The notes below the pieces were generated by a model that saw nothing but the letters and a program-made list of their open reading frames with translations, was not told the origin of the DNA and did no database searches. DNA of 64,000 nucleotides from Sulfitobacter aestuariivivens (GTDB lineage Bacteria > Pseudomonadota > Alphaproteobacteria > Rhodobacterales > Rhodobacteraceae): positions 124,001 to 188,000 of the forward strand of contig NZ_JACTAG010000001.1 in the NCBI RefSeq assembly GCF_014763045.1, written 5' to 3'. Position 1 is the first letter of the stretch; each line of letters starts with the position of its first letter. Position numbers and translations under genes: made by a program. Below are positions 9,533-18,500 of this stretch, piece after piece.

Positions 9533-10846
9533 TTACTTGTTTGCGCTTTCAAAACGGCGCAGCAGTGCGTCACCGCGTTCCTTGGCGCTGTCCATGGCTT
9601 CCTGCGCAGACTTGTCACCCGCCCAGATCGCTTCCAGCTCTTCGTCGATGATGCCGCGGATCTGATCAAAGGAGCCCAGGCGCAGGCCTTTGGAGTTGGC
9701 CGTGGGTTCTTTGGCGGTCATCTGGATTACGGCGATATCGGTGCCGGGATTTTCATCATAGAAACCGGCTGCGCGCGTGGCGTCGCCTGCTTCGGAGGTG
9801 ATTGGCAGATAGCCGGTGTCCTGGTGCCATTGGGCCTGCACGTCTGACGACGACAGGTAGGCCAGAAACTCGCCCACGCCTTTGTATTCTTCGGCTTCAT
9901 GACCTTCGAGCACCCACAGCGAAGCACCGCCGATGATGGTGTTTTGCGGGCTGTTGCCGACGCCTTCCCAATAGGGCAGCGGGCGGACGTCAAAGTCGAA
10001 TTGTGCCTCGGCCTTGATGCCTGCATAGCCCGCAGAGCTTTCGGTAAAGAGCGCGCATTCGCCTGAGCGGAAGTTGGCGCCGCCTTCGTTGCGGCGGCCG
10101 GTATAGATGAACTTGCCGTCCTGCGCCCACTGACCCATCGCCGTCAGATGCGCGACCTGCGCCTCGCCGTTCAGCATCAGTTCGGTGTCGGTCCCGGCAA
10201 AGCCGTTGTCCTTGGAGGCAAAGGGCACGTCATGATAGGCCGAGAAGTTTTCAAGGTGGATCCAGCTTTGCCATGCGGTCACCAGCGGGCAGTCTTCGCC
10301 CCCGGCCTTGAGCGCGTCCAGCGTCTCGCCCACTTTCTGCCAAGTGGACAGATCCGTGTCGGGATCAACGCCTGCAGCCTCGAACGCATCGCGGTTCACC
10401 CAGAGAACGGGGGTGGATGAGTTGAAAGGCAGGGACAGCATTTCGCCGTCGGTGGAGGTGTAATAGCCCTTGACCGAGCCGATGTAGGCGTCCGGGTCGA
10501 AGGTGGCGCCGCTTTCGGCCATGACCTCGAAGACCGGCTTGGTCGCGCCCGTGGCGGACATCATCGTGGCTGTGCCGACTTCGAACACCATCAGGATGTG
10601 GGGTTGTTCACCCGCGCGGAACGCGGCGATGCCTGCGTTCAGGGTTTCCGAATAGTTCCCTTTATGGCTTTGCACGACGACGTAATCGTCCTGGCTGGCG
10701 TTGAAATCCTCGACCTGCGCGGCGACAAGCTCACCCAGGCGCCCGGTAAAGGCGTGCCAGAACTGAACTTCGGTTTCGGCATAAGCCGAGAGGGGCGACA
10801 GAGCCGTTCCTGAAGCCAAGATCGCGCCAAAAAGTGATTTTTTCAT
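9533..10846 (-). CDS. ugpB: sn-glycerol-3-phosphate ABC transporter, periplasmic binding protein
   Basis: This 437-residue secreted solute-binding protein has a signal peptide at about residues 1-24 (basic start, hydrophobic core, cut after SAYA). The mature part opens with EVQFWHAFTG, which is characteristic of UgpB-type extracytoplasmic binding proteins. Later family-like blocks are FNSSTPVLWVN and IIGGASLWV. I placed the start at the ATG with a strong GGGAGGAA ribosome site. An in-frame ATG twelve codons earlier would give an odd N-terminal extension before the signal peptide. First gene of the operon, so the promoter should lie in the gap up to 11091. Confidence 0.93.
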   Translation of the reverse strand: MKKSLFGAILASGTALSPLSAYAETEVQFWHAFTGRLGELVAAQVEDFNASQDDYVVVQSHKGNYSETLNAGIAAFRAGEQPHILMVFEVGTATMMSATGATKPVFEVMAESGATFDPDAYIGSVKGYYTSTDGEMLSLPFNSSTPVLWVNRDAFEAAGVDPDTDLSTWQKVGETLDALKAGGEDCPLVTAWQSWIHLENFSAYHDVPFASKDNGFAGTDTELMLNGEAQVAHLTAMGQWAQDGKFIYTGRRNEGGANFRSGECALFTESSAGYAGIKAEAQFDFDVRPLPYWEGVGNSPQNTIIGGASLWVLEGHEAEEYKGVGEFLAYLSSSDVQAQWHQDTGYLPITSEAGDATRAAGFYDENPGTDIAVIQMTAKEPTANSKGLRLGSFDQIRGIIDEELEAIWAGDKSAQEAMDSAKERGDALLRRFESANK

Positions 10847-11091
10847 AGTTCCTCCCATGCACAGATGTTTGTGCTTTTCCATCGCGCGACTTAGGTCGCT
10901 TCATTTTCTTAGAAGTCAGACGATACAATTGTGTGACGGCAATGCAAGTGCCACGGGAATTCCGACTGTCCGATGGTCAGTGATGCCGATGGGGTCCATC
11001 AGATCGTTATGGATGGCAGGCTGGCGCGAAAACTTGTAATGAGGACCGTAGGGCAGATCGCTGCCATAGCTGATTTAGGGAGGACCAGCGC
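10847..11091. promoter_or_regulatory. Divergent promoter region, ugpB / mtoX
   Basis: This 245-base gap lies between two divergently transcribed operons. It holds an AT-rich stretch at about 10890-10935 on the ugpB side and a GGGAGGA ribosome site directly before mtoX. I looked for repeats resembling the Pho box (phosphate-starvation control common for ugp) and did not find a convincing pair. Confidence 0.45.
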
Positions 11092-12441
11092 ATGGAGTGT
11101 TGCGGACCGGGATATGCATCGCCTGCCGACGCGATCAAAGCGCCGCGCGAAAAGCTGCTTTACACGATTGCGATCTACACCGGCACCGGCATCCAAAAGC
11201 CGGATTATCTGGCGACCATCGATGTGGACCCCGACAGTCCGACCTATAGCCAGGTCATCCACCGACTGGAAATGCCCGGGATCGGGGATGAGCTGCATCA
11301 CATGGGGTGGAATGCGTGTTCGTCGTGTTTCGACGATGGCTCAATGAGCCGCAAATACCTGATCCTGCCGGGGGTGCGGTCAAACAATCTGCATATCGTG
11401 GATACGGCGACAGACCCGCGCGCGCCACGCCTGCACAAGGTGATTGATGGAGCGGACATCAAGGCGAAGGCGGATCTGAGCGGGCCGCACACCGTGCATT
11501 GTCTGGGATCAGAGATCATCATTTCGTTTTTGGGCAATGCAAAGGGAGAGGCGCCGGGCGGCTATCTGCATCTCAACAAGGAATTTGAAATCCAGGGTCG
11601 CTGGGAAAGCTCAATGGGTGACATCAAGTTCGGCTATGATTTCTGGTACCAGCCCCGCCACAATGTAATGGTCAGCAGCGAATGGGCCGCGCCCAATACC
11701 TTCATGCCGGGCTTTGATCTGGAAGAGGTGGGTCACTTGAAATACGGGCGGGAACTGCATTTTTGGGATTTCGAGAAACGGGAACCGATCCAGAGCATGT
11801 ACCTGGGCGAGGACGGTCTGATCCCGCTTGAGGTCAAGTTTCACCACGATCCCGACAGCACCCACGGCTTTTGTGGTGCAGCGCTGAGCGCGAATGTCAT
11901 TCACTGGTGGAAGGACGATGGCGGTGAATGGCGTTGGGAAAAGATCATCGACGTGGAGAACGAACCGCACCCTGAATGGCCTATCCCGGTGCCCGGCGTC
12001 ATGTCGGCCATTCTGGTGTCGATGGATGACAAGTATCTTTACCTGAACAACTGGCTGCATGGCGACATGCGCCAGTACGATATTTCAGATCCGCATCATC
12101 CGGTGCTGACCGGGCAGGTGTGGATGGGTGGGTTACTTGGCAAGGCGACGCATGTGAACGGCGTAGAGATGGCAGGCGGGCCGCAGATGTTTCAGCTCAG
12201 CCTTGATGGCAAGCGGCTTTATGTGACGACCTCGCTGTTCTCGACCTGGGACAATCAATTCTATCCGGAAATCCGCGAGAAAGGTGGGGTGATGGTGATG
12301 ATCGACTGTGATCCGGTCAATGGCGGCATGAAGATCAACGAAGACTTCATTGTCGATTTCGGCAAGGAACCCAACGGGCCCAGTCGCTGCCATGAGGCGC
12401 GGTATCCGGGGGGCGATTGTACGAGTGATATCTGGTTATGA
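11092..12441 (+). CDS. mtoX: SBP56-family methanethiol oxidase (selenium-binding protein homologue)
   Basis: This 449-residue protein of the SBP56 family includes bacterial methanethiol oxidase (methanethiol + O2 to formaldehyde, sulfide and peroxide). Family hallmarks are visible: HHMGWNACSSC near residue 68-78, HTVHCLG near 131, the PRHNVMVSSEWAAP block near 189, KFHHDPDSTHGFCGAALS near 248, and HEARYPGGDCTSDIW at the C-terminus. Several of these His residues are likely copper ligands. No signal peptide is seen, so I expect a cytosolic protein. An SD of GGGAGGA supports the start. It heads a close four-gene run with an NTF2-like protein, a ferredoxin and a CoA-binding protein. The known partner genes sco1 and mauG are not adjacent. 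Confidence 0.85.
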   Translation: MECCGPGYASPADAIKAPREKLLYTIAIYTGTGIQKPDYLATIDVDPDSPTYSQVIHRLEMPGIGDELHHMGWNACSSCFDDGSMSRKYLILPGVRSNNLHIVDTATDPRAPRLHKVIDGADIKAKADLSGPHTVHCLGSEIIISFLGNAKGEAPGGYLHLNKEFEIQGRWESSMGDIKFGYDFWYQPRHNVMVSSEWAAPNTFMPGFDLEEVGHLKYGRELHFWDFEKREPIQSMYLGEDGLIPLEVKFHHDPDSTHGFCGAALSANVIHWWKDDGGEWRWEKIIDVENEPHPEWPIPVPGVMSAILVSMDDKYLYLNNWLHGDMRQYDISDPHHPVLTGQVWMGGLLGKATHVNGVEMAGGPQMFQLSLDGKRLYVTTSLFSTWDNQFYPEIREKGGVMVMIDCDPVNGGMKINEDFIVDFGKEPNGPSRCHEARYPGGDCTSDIWL

Positions 12442-12473
12442 CGATTTGAATTCAAAACTTGGGAGATTCTTTT

Positions 12474-12887
12474 ATGTCTATTACTGAGACGGCACATGCC
12501 TTTTTTGATGCCTGTGAAACCGGACAGGGGTGGGAAGTTTGCGCGCAGTACTGCCACGCCGACGCCAGCTTTGCCGCACAATCCGAAGCCATCGCCGAGA
12601 TCACTACGCTGGAAGGCTATTGCGACTGGATGAAAGGCCTCTTGACCATTCTCGAGGATGGATCCTATGAGCTGAAGTCCTTTGGCACAGACACAGAGCG
12701 CGCTTGCGTTGTTGCCTATGCGGTATTCACGGGGTCGCATTCCGGCGACGGCGGACCGGTGCCTCCGACGGGCAAGACCACGTCGAGCGACTATGTCTAT
12801 CACATGGCGTTTCGGGACGGGAAAGTGGCGCATATGACCAAGATCTGGAATGCGCCCTGGGCCCTGCGGGAGCTTGGGTGGGGGTGA
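12474..12887 (+). CDS. NTF2-like / SnoaL-fold small protein
   Basis: This 137-residue soluble protein has the length and pattern of the NTF2/SnoaL cone fold. It has an N-terminal helix (ETAHAFFDACETGQGW), a middle strand pair, and a C-terminal VYHMAFRDGKVAHMTKIWN stretch typical of ester-cyclase-like members. The start ATG at 12474 has GGGAG eight bases upstream; a TTG at 12459 is in frame but inside that site. It lies 32 bases after mtoX, and its stop overlaps the ferredoxin start. NTF2-fold proteins vary widely in function (isomerase, lyase, ligand binder), so no reaction is claimed. The context suggests a role in the same pathway as mtoX. Confidence 0.75.
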   Translation: MSITETAHAFFDACETGQGWEVCAQYCHADASFAAQSEAIAEITTLEGYCDWMKGLLTILEDGSYELKSFGTDTERACVVAYAVFTGSHSGDGGPVPPTGKTTSSDYVYHMAFRDGKVAHMTKIWNAPWALRELGWG

Positions 12888-13258
12888 GTGCGGGCCAGAC
12901 GTATACCGTGACCCTCGCCAATCGCGGGAATGAGACGTACCGCGTGGATGCGCGCCGCGCCTTGCTGGACAGTCTGCGCGATCAGGGCGTCGATCTACCC
13001 TTTGGCTGTCAGTACGGCGGCTGCATCACCTGCGCGGCCAAGTTGACGGCGGGGGCTGTGGATCAGCGCCGTCAGGTCGCCCTGAACAATCGCCAGATCA
13101 ACGACGGCTATGTCATTCTGTGCGTGGCGCGCCCGGTCAGTGACATCACCTTGCAGATCGGGGTTGAGGCGCACGACAGGCTTTATCGTAACCCGTTTCT
13201 CGATCCGCTCAAAGCCCACGAACTCAAGGCAGATATCGCCACTCCGAAGGAGGTCTGA
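12884..13258 (+). CDS. Plant-type [2Fe-2S] ferredoxin
   Basis: This 124-residue electron carrier has the ligand pattern Cys42-x4-Cys47-x2-Cys50-x29-Cys80, matching plant-type ferredoxins. The start is GTG at 12884, overlapping the stop of the preceding gene by four bases (GTGA). The open frame continues upstream through that gene but only in shadow. A C-terminal tail of about 25 residues after the domain carries YRNPFLDPLKAHELKAD. Soluble, with no membrane segment. Being coupled to the NTF2-like gene and followed three bases later by the CoA-binding gene, it probably feeds electrons to an oxygenase or oxidoreductase of this pathway, but no reductase partner is present in the window. Confidence 0.88.
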   Translation: MSAGQTYTVTLANRGNETYRVDARRALLDSLRDQGVDLPFGCQYGGCITCAAKLTAGAVDQRRQVALNNRQINDGYVILCVARPVSDITLQIGVEAHDRLYRNPFLDPLKAHELKADIATPKEV

Positions 13259-13261
13259 CCC

Positions 13262-13726
13262 ATGCCTGCCACCGCGCTTGATGATCTTTATGACTATAAC
13301 CAGAAGTACCTTGCGGACATTCTGAAGTCCGTGAAGTCGATTGCCATGGTGGGGGCCAGCGCGGACAAGACCAAGTTCAGTTACGGGGTACTGCGGGTGC
13401 TTCACGAGACCGGATATGACATGATCCCGATCAATCCCAATCCTGCATTGAAAGAGATCCGGGGCATCAAGGTCTTTCATTCGTTGGCGGAGGTGGATCG
13501 CCCAGTCGACATGGTTGAGGTCTTTCGGCCCAAGGAAGAGTTCTACGGGTTTGCCGAACAGGCAATTGAGATAGGGGCCAAGGTCTTGTGGGGTCAGATC
13601 GGCGTTTACGACGATGCTGCCGCCAAACTGGCAGAGGATGCAGGCCTTAAAGTGGTGATGAACCGTTGCCCCAAGATCGAGCTGTTCCGGCCGTTCTGGA
13701 AGCCGCGTCTTGATCTGGAAATCTAA
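13262..13726 (+). CDS. CoA-binding domain protein (YccU type)
   Basis: This 154-residue protein is a single Rossmann-like CoA-binding domain. The nucleotide-loop block SIAMVGASADKTKFSYGV is at about residues 26-43. It is followed by GYDMIPINPN near 55 and VLWGQIGVYDDAA near 109, with a conserved NRCPKIE near the end. Such proteins resemble the N-terminal domain of succinyl-CoA ligase alpha but lack the catalytic His domain, so ligation is unlikely. It starts three bases after the ferredoxin stop, with GAAGGAGG as ribosome site. Last gene of the mtoX run. It converges on the cyclase gene with a 51-base gap. Confidence 0.85.
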   Translation: MPATALDDLYDYNQKYLADILKSVKSIAMVGASADKTKFSYGVLRVLHETGYDMIPINPNPALKEIRGIKVFHSLAEVDRPVDMVEVFRPKEEFYGFAEQAIEIGAKVLWGQIGVYDDAAAKLAEDAGLKVVMNRCPKIELFRPFWKPRLDLEI

Positions 13727-13777
13727 CGTGACGAACGGATTGAAGGTCTGTGGTTGCGGCAGACTGGCGCAGCGCGC

Positions 13778-15541
13778 TTATTCACCAACCTTGGCTGGCT
13801 GCTTGTCCGGCTGGGGCGGTGATGCGGACGTCTTTATCTGCGTGGCTGCGAATGTCGGGACCGGGTCGGCGTAGCCTTTGAGTTCAATGGCGTCCAGTTT
13901 CTCGAACGCCACATTATCAAGGCCTGCGCAGGCGTCTTTGGTCGCGGTGTCGATCAGCACCTGATCCGGTTCGGCCTTTGAGCACAGGCGTGCTGAGAGG
14001 TTTACGGTTGACCCCAGGACGGTGTAATCCATCCGGCTGGCGGCCCCCATCGCCCCCATCACGACTGCGCCGGAGGCGACGCCGATGCCCACATGCAGGT
14101 TGTAGTCCGGAAAACGTTCAAGCAGGACGTTCATCGCGTCAGTGATGTGCACGGCGCATTCGACGGCGCGCTCTTCCATTCTGTCGCCCTCAAATACGGC
14201 CACAAGGGCGTCGCCGATGAACTTGTCAACGTCGCCCTCGTATTCTTCGACGATGCGGGTCTGTTCTTCGAAGTATTCATTCAGCGCTTCGATAACGACC
14301 TCTGGCGCAACCCTTTCAGAAAATTCAGTGTAGCCGCGGATATCGGTAAAGATGACGGATACGTTTTTGCGGATGCCCCCGCGAGACATGCCCTCATCCG
14401 CGCTTTGGATGGCTTCGACTGTGCCGTGACTGACAAATTTCATCAGTTCGATGCGTTCGCGTAACTCGTCGATCATTTCGTTGACGCGGCGGGCCAGGTG
14501 CCCGATTTCGTCGCGCGACTTGACGCCCTCAACCCTGACAGAGAGTTCGCCGGATCCGATCTGGTTGACGACGGAACTGATCTTGAGAATGGGGCCCGTC
14601 AGTTGGCGGGCGAAAAACAGCGCGCCGATGCTTGCAAGGGTGAAACCCAACCCACCGACGATCAGGATCTGCCGGGTGATCGCATTGACCACGGCATAGG
14701 CTTTGGCCTCGGTCAGCTCTGTCACGACGGCCCAGGGAAACCAGTCGGGAAAAGCCAGAGCGCCCAGAACATCTGTTCCATCCGGGCGGGTGTAGGCCTG
14801 AAGGGTGTTGGCCCGCACACCGGCAACGATCAGGGGCAGGGCGGCCTGAACGATCTCTCGTTCAATGATGAGGTCCTGTTCATCCACCAGAACCGTGCGC
14901 CCGGCAGGGTCGATGATCGTGATATTGCCGCGCTGGGCGAAGGGGTGCCGTTCGACCAGTCGCGCCAGAGAGGAAAGTTCGATCCGTGCTGCAAGGGTTA
15001 CCTGCCGCCCGGCAATGGTCGTGTTCAAGGGCAAAGCAAGCGTTGCAATCCACTCTCCCGTTTGGGGAAGCTGTGAAATCAACGGCCGGCCGAATTGATC
15101 GGTCGCCTCAATTGACTGAATCAGCTCATTTGGAACGGTCAGGATCGCGACGGGATCAAGGCCAACGCTTTCCAGTTTTTGAGAAAACGCCTGGTCTGTC
15201 GCCATGATCGGCAGATTAGACCCAGCCACAGCAAGCTGCAGCGACAGGACGTCAGGAAGTTCCTGCAGCCCCAGCGTCAGCAGCGATACCTTCTGGGGCA
15301 CGTCCAGCTCATCGCTGTCGATTCCGTTTCGGATGACCATCAACGGCGAGAGCCAGCGACCCTGATAGGTGGCGTCGAACTGGTTCTGGACCTGTGCGGC
15401 GACGGTGGTGAGGTCTTCGTTTGCTGCCGACTTCAGCTCATCGCGGGTCAGTTGGGTCAGATTTTGCCCGACAATGACCAAAGGGGCCACGGCCAGAAGC
15501 GTGGCAAAGAAGAAGAACTTCAGGCGCAGGGGGAACCACAT
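13778..15541 (-). CDS. Membrane adenylate cyclase: Cache-like sensor, HAMP, class III catalytic domain
   Basis: This 587-residue protein makes cAMP in response to a periplasmic signal. It has a first helix at about residues 7-25, a periplasmic sensor of about 260 residues with a double-Cache-like pattern, a second helix at about 295-315, HAMP at about 316-370 and a cyclase domain from about 395. Metal Asp residues are seen in FTDIRG and GDALVAVF. The Lys of VDKFIGD and the Thr of DYTVLG suggest adenine specificity (class IIIb), and the Asn and Arg of VNLSARL are present. It should therefore be active. I chose ATG 15541 with an AAGGTAA site; a GTG at 15595 overlaps the upstream PKD gene. Third gene of the FecR-PKD-cyclase unit. 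Confidence 0.9.
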   Translation of the reverse strand: MWFPLRLKFFFFATLLAVAPLVIVGQNLTQLTRDELKSAANEDLTTVAAQVQNQFDATYQGRWLSPLMVIRNGIDSDELDVPQKVSLLTLGLQELPDVLSLQLAVAGSNLPIMATDQAFSQKLESVGLDPVAILTVPNELIQSIEATDQFGRPLISQLPQTGEWIATLALPLNTTIAGRQVTLAARIELSSLARLVERHPFAQRGNITIIDPAGRTVLVDEQDLIIEREIVQAALPLIVAGVRANTLQAYTRPDGTDVLGALAFPDWFPWAVVTELTEAKAYAVVNAITRQILIVGGLGFTLASIGALFFARQLTGPILKISSVVNQIGSGELSVRVEGVKSRDEIGHLARRVNEMIDELRERIELMKFVSHGTVEAIQSADEGMSRGGIRKNVSVIFTDIRGYTEFSERVAPEVVIEALNEYFEEQTRIVEEYEGDVDKFIGDALVAVFEGDRMEERAVECAVHITDAMNVLLERFPDYNLHVGIGVASGAVVMGAMGAASRMDYTVLGSTVNLSARLCSKAEPDQVLIDTATKDACAGLDNVAFEKLDAIELKGYADPVPTFAATQIKTSASPPQPDKQPAKVGE

Positions 15542-15584
15542 GTGTAATGTTACCTTGGCATGGGTGCGTCTAGGTTCTTTCGTT

Positions 15585-18500
15585 TCAATTACCACGCGGT
15601 TGCGCGACGACAGTAACCGTATCCGAACTGACCCCGCTGGCCAAACCGGTTGTATCGCGTGCGGTGACGGTCACCTCGTAGGTGCCGGGGCTGCCATACG
15701 CATGGCGCACGATGCTGCCCGATGCGGTGCTGCCGTCACCGAAATTCCAGGCAAAGGTCAGGCCGTGTCCGTCTGCATCCGTCGCATTGCTGACGTCAAA
15801 GACGACCACGTCATGGGCCGCACCAACACGCACTTCCCTGTCCGGCCCTGCGTCCACCTGCGGGGTTGAGTTGACCAGCACGCTCAGTGTGTCGGTCCCT
15901 TCTGCACAGGCGGATCCGCTGTCATCGCGCACGCTTAGTGTGACGTCGACGGGTCCGCTGGTGTCGAACTGGCGTTCGACGATCGGCCCCTGAAGGGTTT
16001 CGCCGTCGCTGAATTGCCACGTGTAGGACAGGATCTCGCCGTCCAGATCGCTGGAGGCTGTCGCATCAAAGGTGACTGGCGCGCCGGGATCAACCGTGCG
16101 GCTGGGTCCTGCAATTGCCTTTGGCACTGCGTTGATGCGTGCATAAACCTCTTCCACACGCTGGCTGTTCAGCAGCCCCTTGCCGTCATCGAGCGCCACG
16201 GTGATCGGGTAGAGGCCTGCTTTGGCATAAGAGTGGCTGACAGAGGCGCCCGACGATGTGTTGCCGTCCCCGAATGTCCACGCGACCTGCGTGTCTGGTC
16301 CGACGTCCACCGACAGCGGCAGTTCAGCCCCCGTACAATACTGCTGCGCCATCTGGAGGTCCGCCTTGGGCGCGGGGTTCACCATAATCTGTTGGCTGCT
16401 TCCCGTGACGGAGTTTTCGACCCCCGCTTCATCCCTGACCGCAAGTCGGACAGTGTACGTACCTGCCGACGCATAGGTGTGCGACGCCACAACACCGCGC
16501 GCAGAATTGCCATCGCCGAAATCCCAGGTGAAACCTGTGATTGCGCCATCAGGGTCGCTGGAGGCAGAGGCATCAAAGACCACTGCCGTGCCGGCGGCCG
16601 CGACATCCGGGCCTTCGAACGCGGCCTTTGGTGGGGCATTTACGATCACCTTGCGGCGGCTCTCGATCTTGTCGAGGCCGGTTTCGGTGCCGGTCAGACG
16701 TGTCACGAGGATCGCGCTATGGACGCCGGGTTCGTCGAAGCTGTGCATCACCTCTGCACCGGTGGCGGTGCCGCCGTCCGAGAAAGTCCATTCATGACTG
16801 ACCACTTCGCCGGTATCAAGATCTGTCAGCGATACTGCATAGGGGGCTTCGGTACCCGCAGCGGCCCTGTCGGCTGCGATGATATCCTGAGAGGGGCCTG
16901 CCAGCACGGTGATTGTCGCTGTGTCCGTATCTAGCGGGCTGCAACTGCCGACCGCCTCGCCCTGAATGGTCAGGGTGACCTCATAGGTGCCGGGCTTTCT
17001 GAACCGGTATTCTGGCTGCTCGCCACTGGCGGTGCCGCCGTCACCCATTGTCCAACTGAAGGCGTTGACGGCGCCGTCGGCATCGGTTGATCCCGATCCG
17101 TCAAGGCGAATGGCCTGATTGGTATACACGGTCAGGTCGGGCCCCGCGCTGGCAATGGGGCCCTCTTGTACAAGCACGGCCACCCGGTCTACATCGCGGC
17201 CCCATTCGGAGCTTTTGCCGTTGCGTACCCGCAGCGTCACCGAATAGGCACCTGGCTGTTCGTAGATCATCGTGGGGTTCACGAGGTCAGATGTAGACCC
17301 TTCCCCAAAGTCCCATTGATAGAGCAGCAGCCCGCCATCCGGATCAACGCTGTTGGATGCATCAAACAGGAGCGGGGCGCCAGAGCACACATCGCGGTTG
17401 CCGCCGGCATCCGCGACAGGGCGCGCGTTTACAACAACAACTGTTGCGTCAATGGCGCGGGCGTTGCGCAGGCCGGTGCCGTCGTCAACCCGCAGCGTGA
17501 CCGGAAACGTGCCGGACTTTGGGTAGACATGCGTGATGATCTGGCCCGAGCGGGGTGGCGTGCCATCGCCAAAGTCCCAAGTGTAGATCAGCGCATCACC
17601 ATCCGCATCGGCAGAGGCAGAGGCATCCAGTGTGACCTGAAGAACATCTGTTTCTATCGCGGGTCCGGCCTCGGCCACGGGGGCGGCGTTCACCCGCACC
17701 GACACCACGTCCGATACTGTGGAATTGGCCACACTCGCGTCATCCGTCACCACAAGCTGTGCCGTCCAGGTGCCCGGTGTATCGTAGCTGCGTGAAACCT
17801 GTGCCGCGCTTTGCGCGGGCAAACCGTCATCAAATTCCCACTGGTAGCTGACAATCCGGCCGTCGGGGTCATAGCTTGCGCTGGCATCCAGTTGAACGGG
17901 ATCGCCCGGGGCGACCAGCAGATCAGGACCGGCCTCTGCGACCGGGGCCGCGTTTACGGTCACGAGAACATCATCGTCATCGCGCGCGGCACCGCCCCTG
18001 AAGCTGTCATAAACGCTGAGCCCGATGCGGTAGGTGCCTGGCGTGTCAAAGCTGTGTGCAAGGCGTTCACGGTCGCGAACGTCTCCGCCCGGCAAGCGCC
18101 ATTCGTATCGGCCGATTGCACCATCGGGATCAACCGAGGCGCCCGCGCTTAGCACGAATTCCTCGCCGGGGGCGACTGTCACTGACGGACCCGCGTCGGC
18201 GATCGGGGCGGTGTTCACGGTCACCAGCATCGTGTCACGATGGACATTAAGAGGGGCACCACTGGCGTCCCGTACCACCAATGCGACCTCATAGACGCCC
18301 GGGCGCGCATAGGCGTGTTGCGGGCGCGGTCCGGTGGCGCTGCTGCCATCGCCAAAGGTCCATTCGTATGAGGAAATCGTGCCATCGGTATCAACGGAGC
18401 CGGTGCCGTCAAATTGCACATCCGACACGGTCACAAACTGGTCGGGACCAGCGTTGGATACCGGTGCCGCGTCCACGACGATATTGCGTGTGGTGCGCTG

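Noticed and set aside
16014..16934. 306-codon plus-strand open frame
   Set aside because: It is antisense to the PKD repeats; GC-rich repeats leave the opposite strand open. No ribosome site and low-complexity product.
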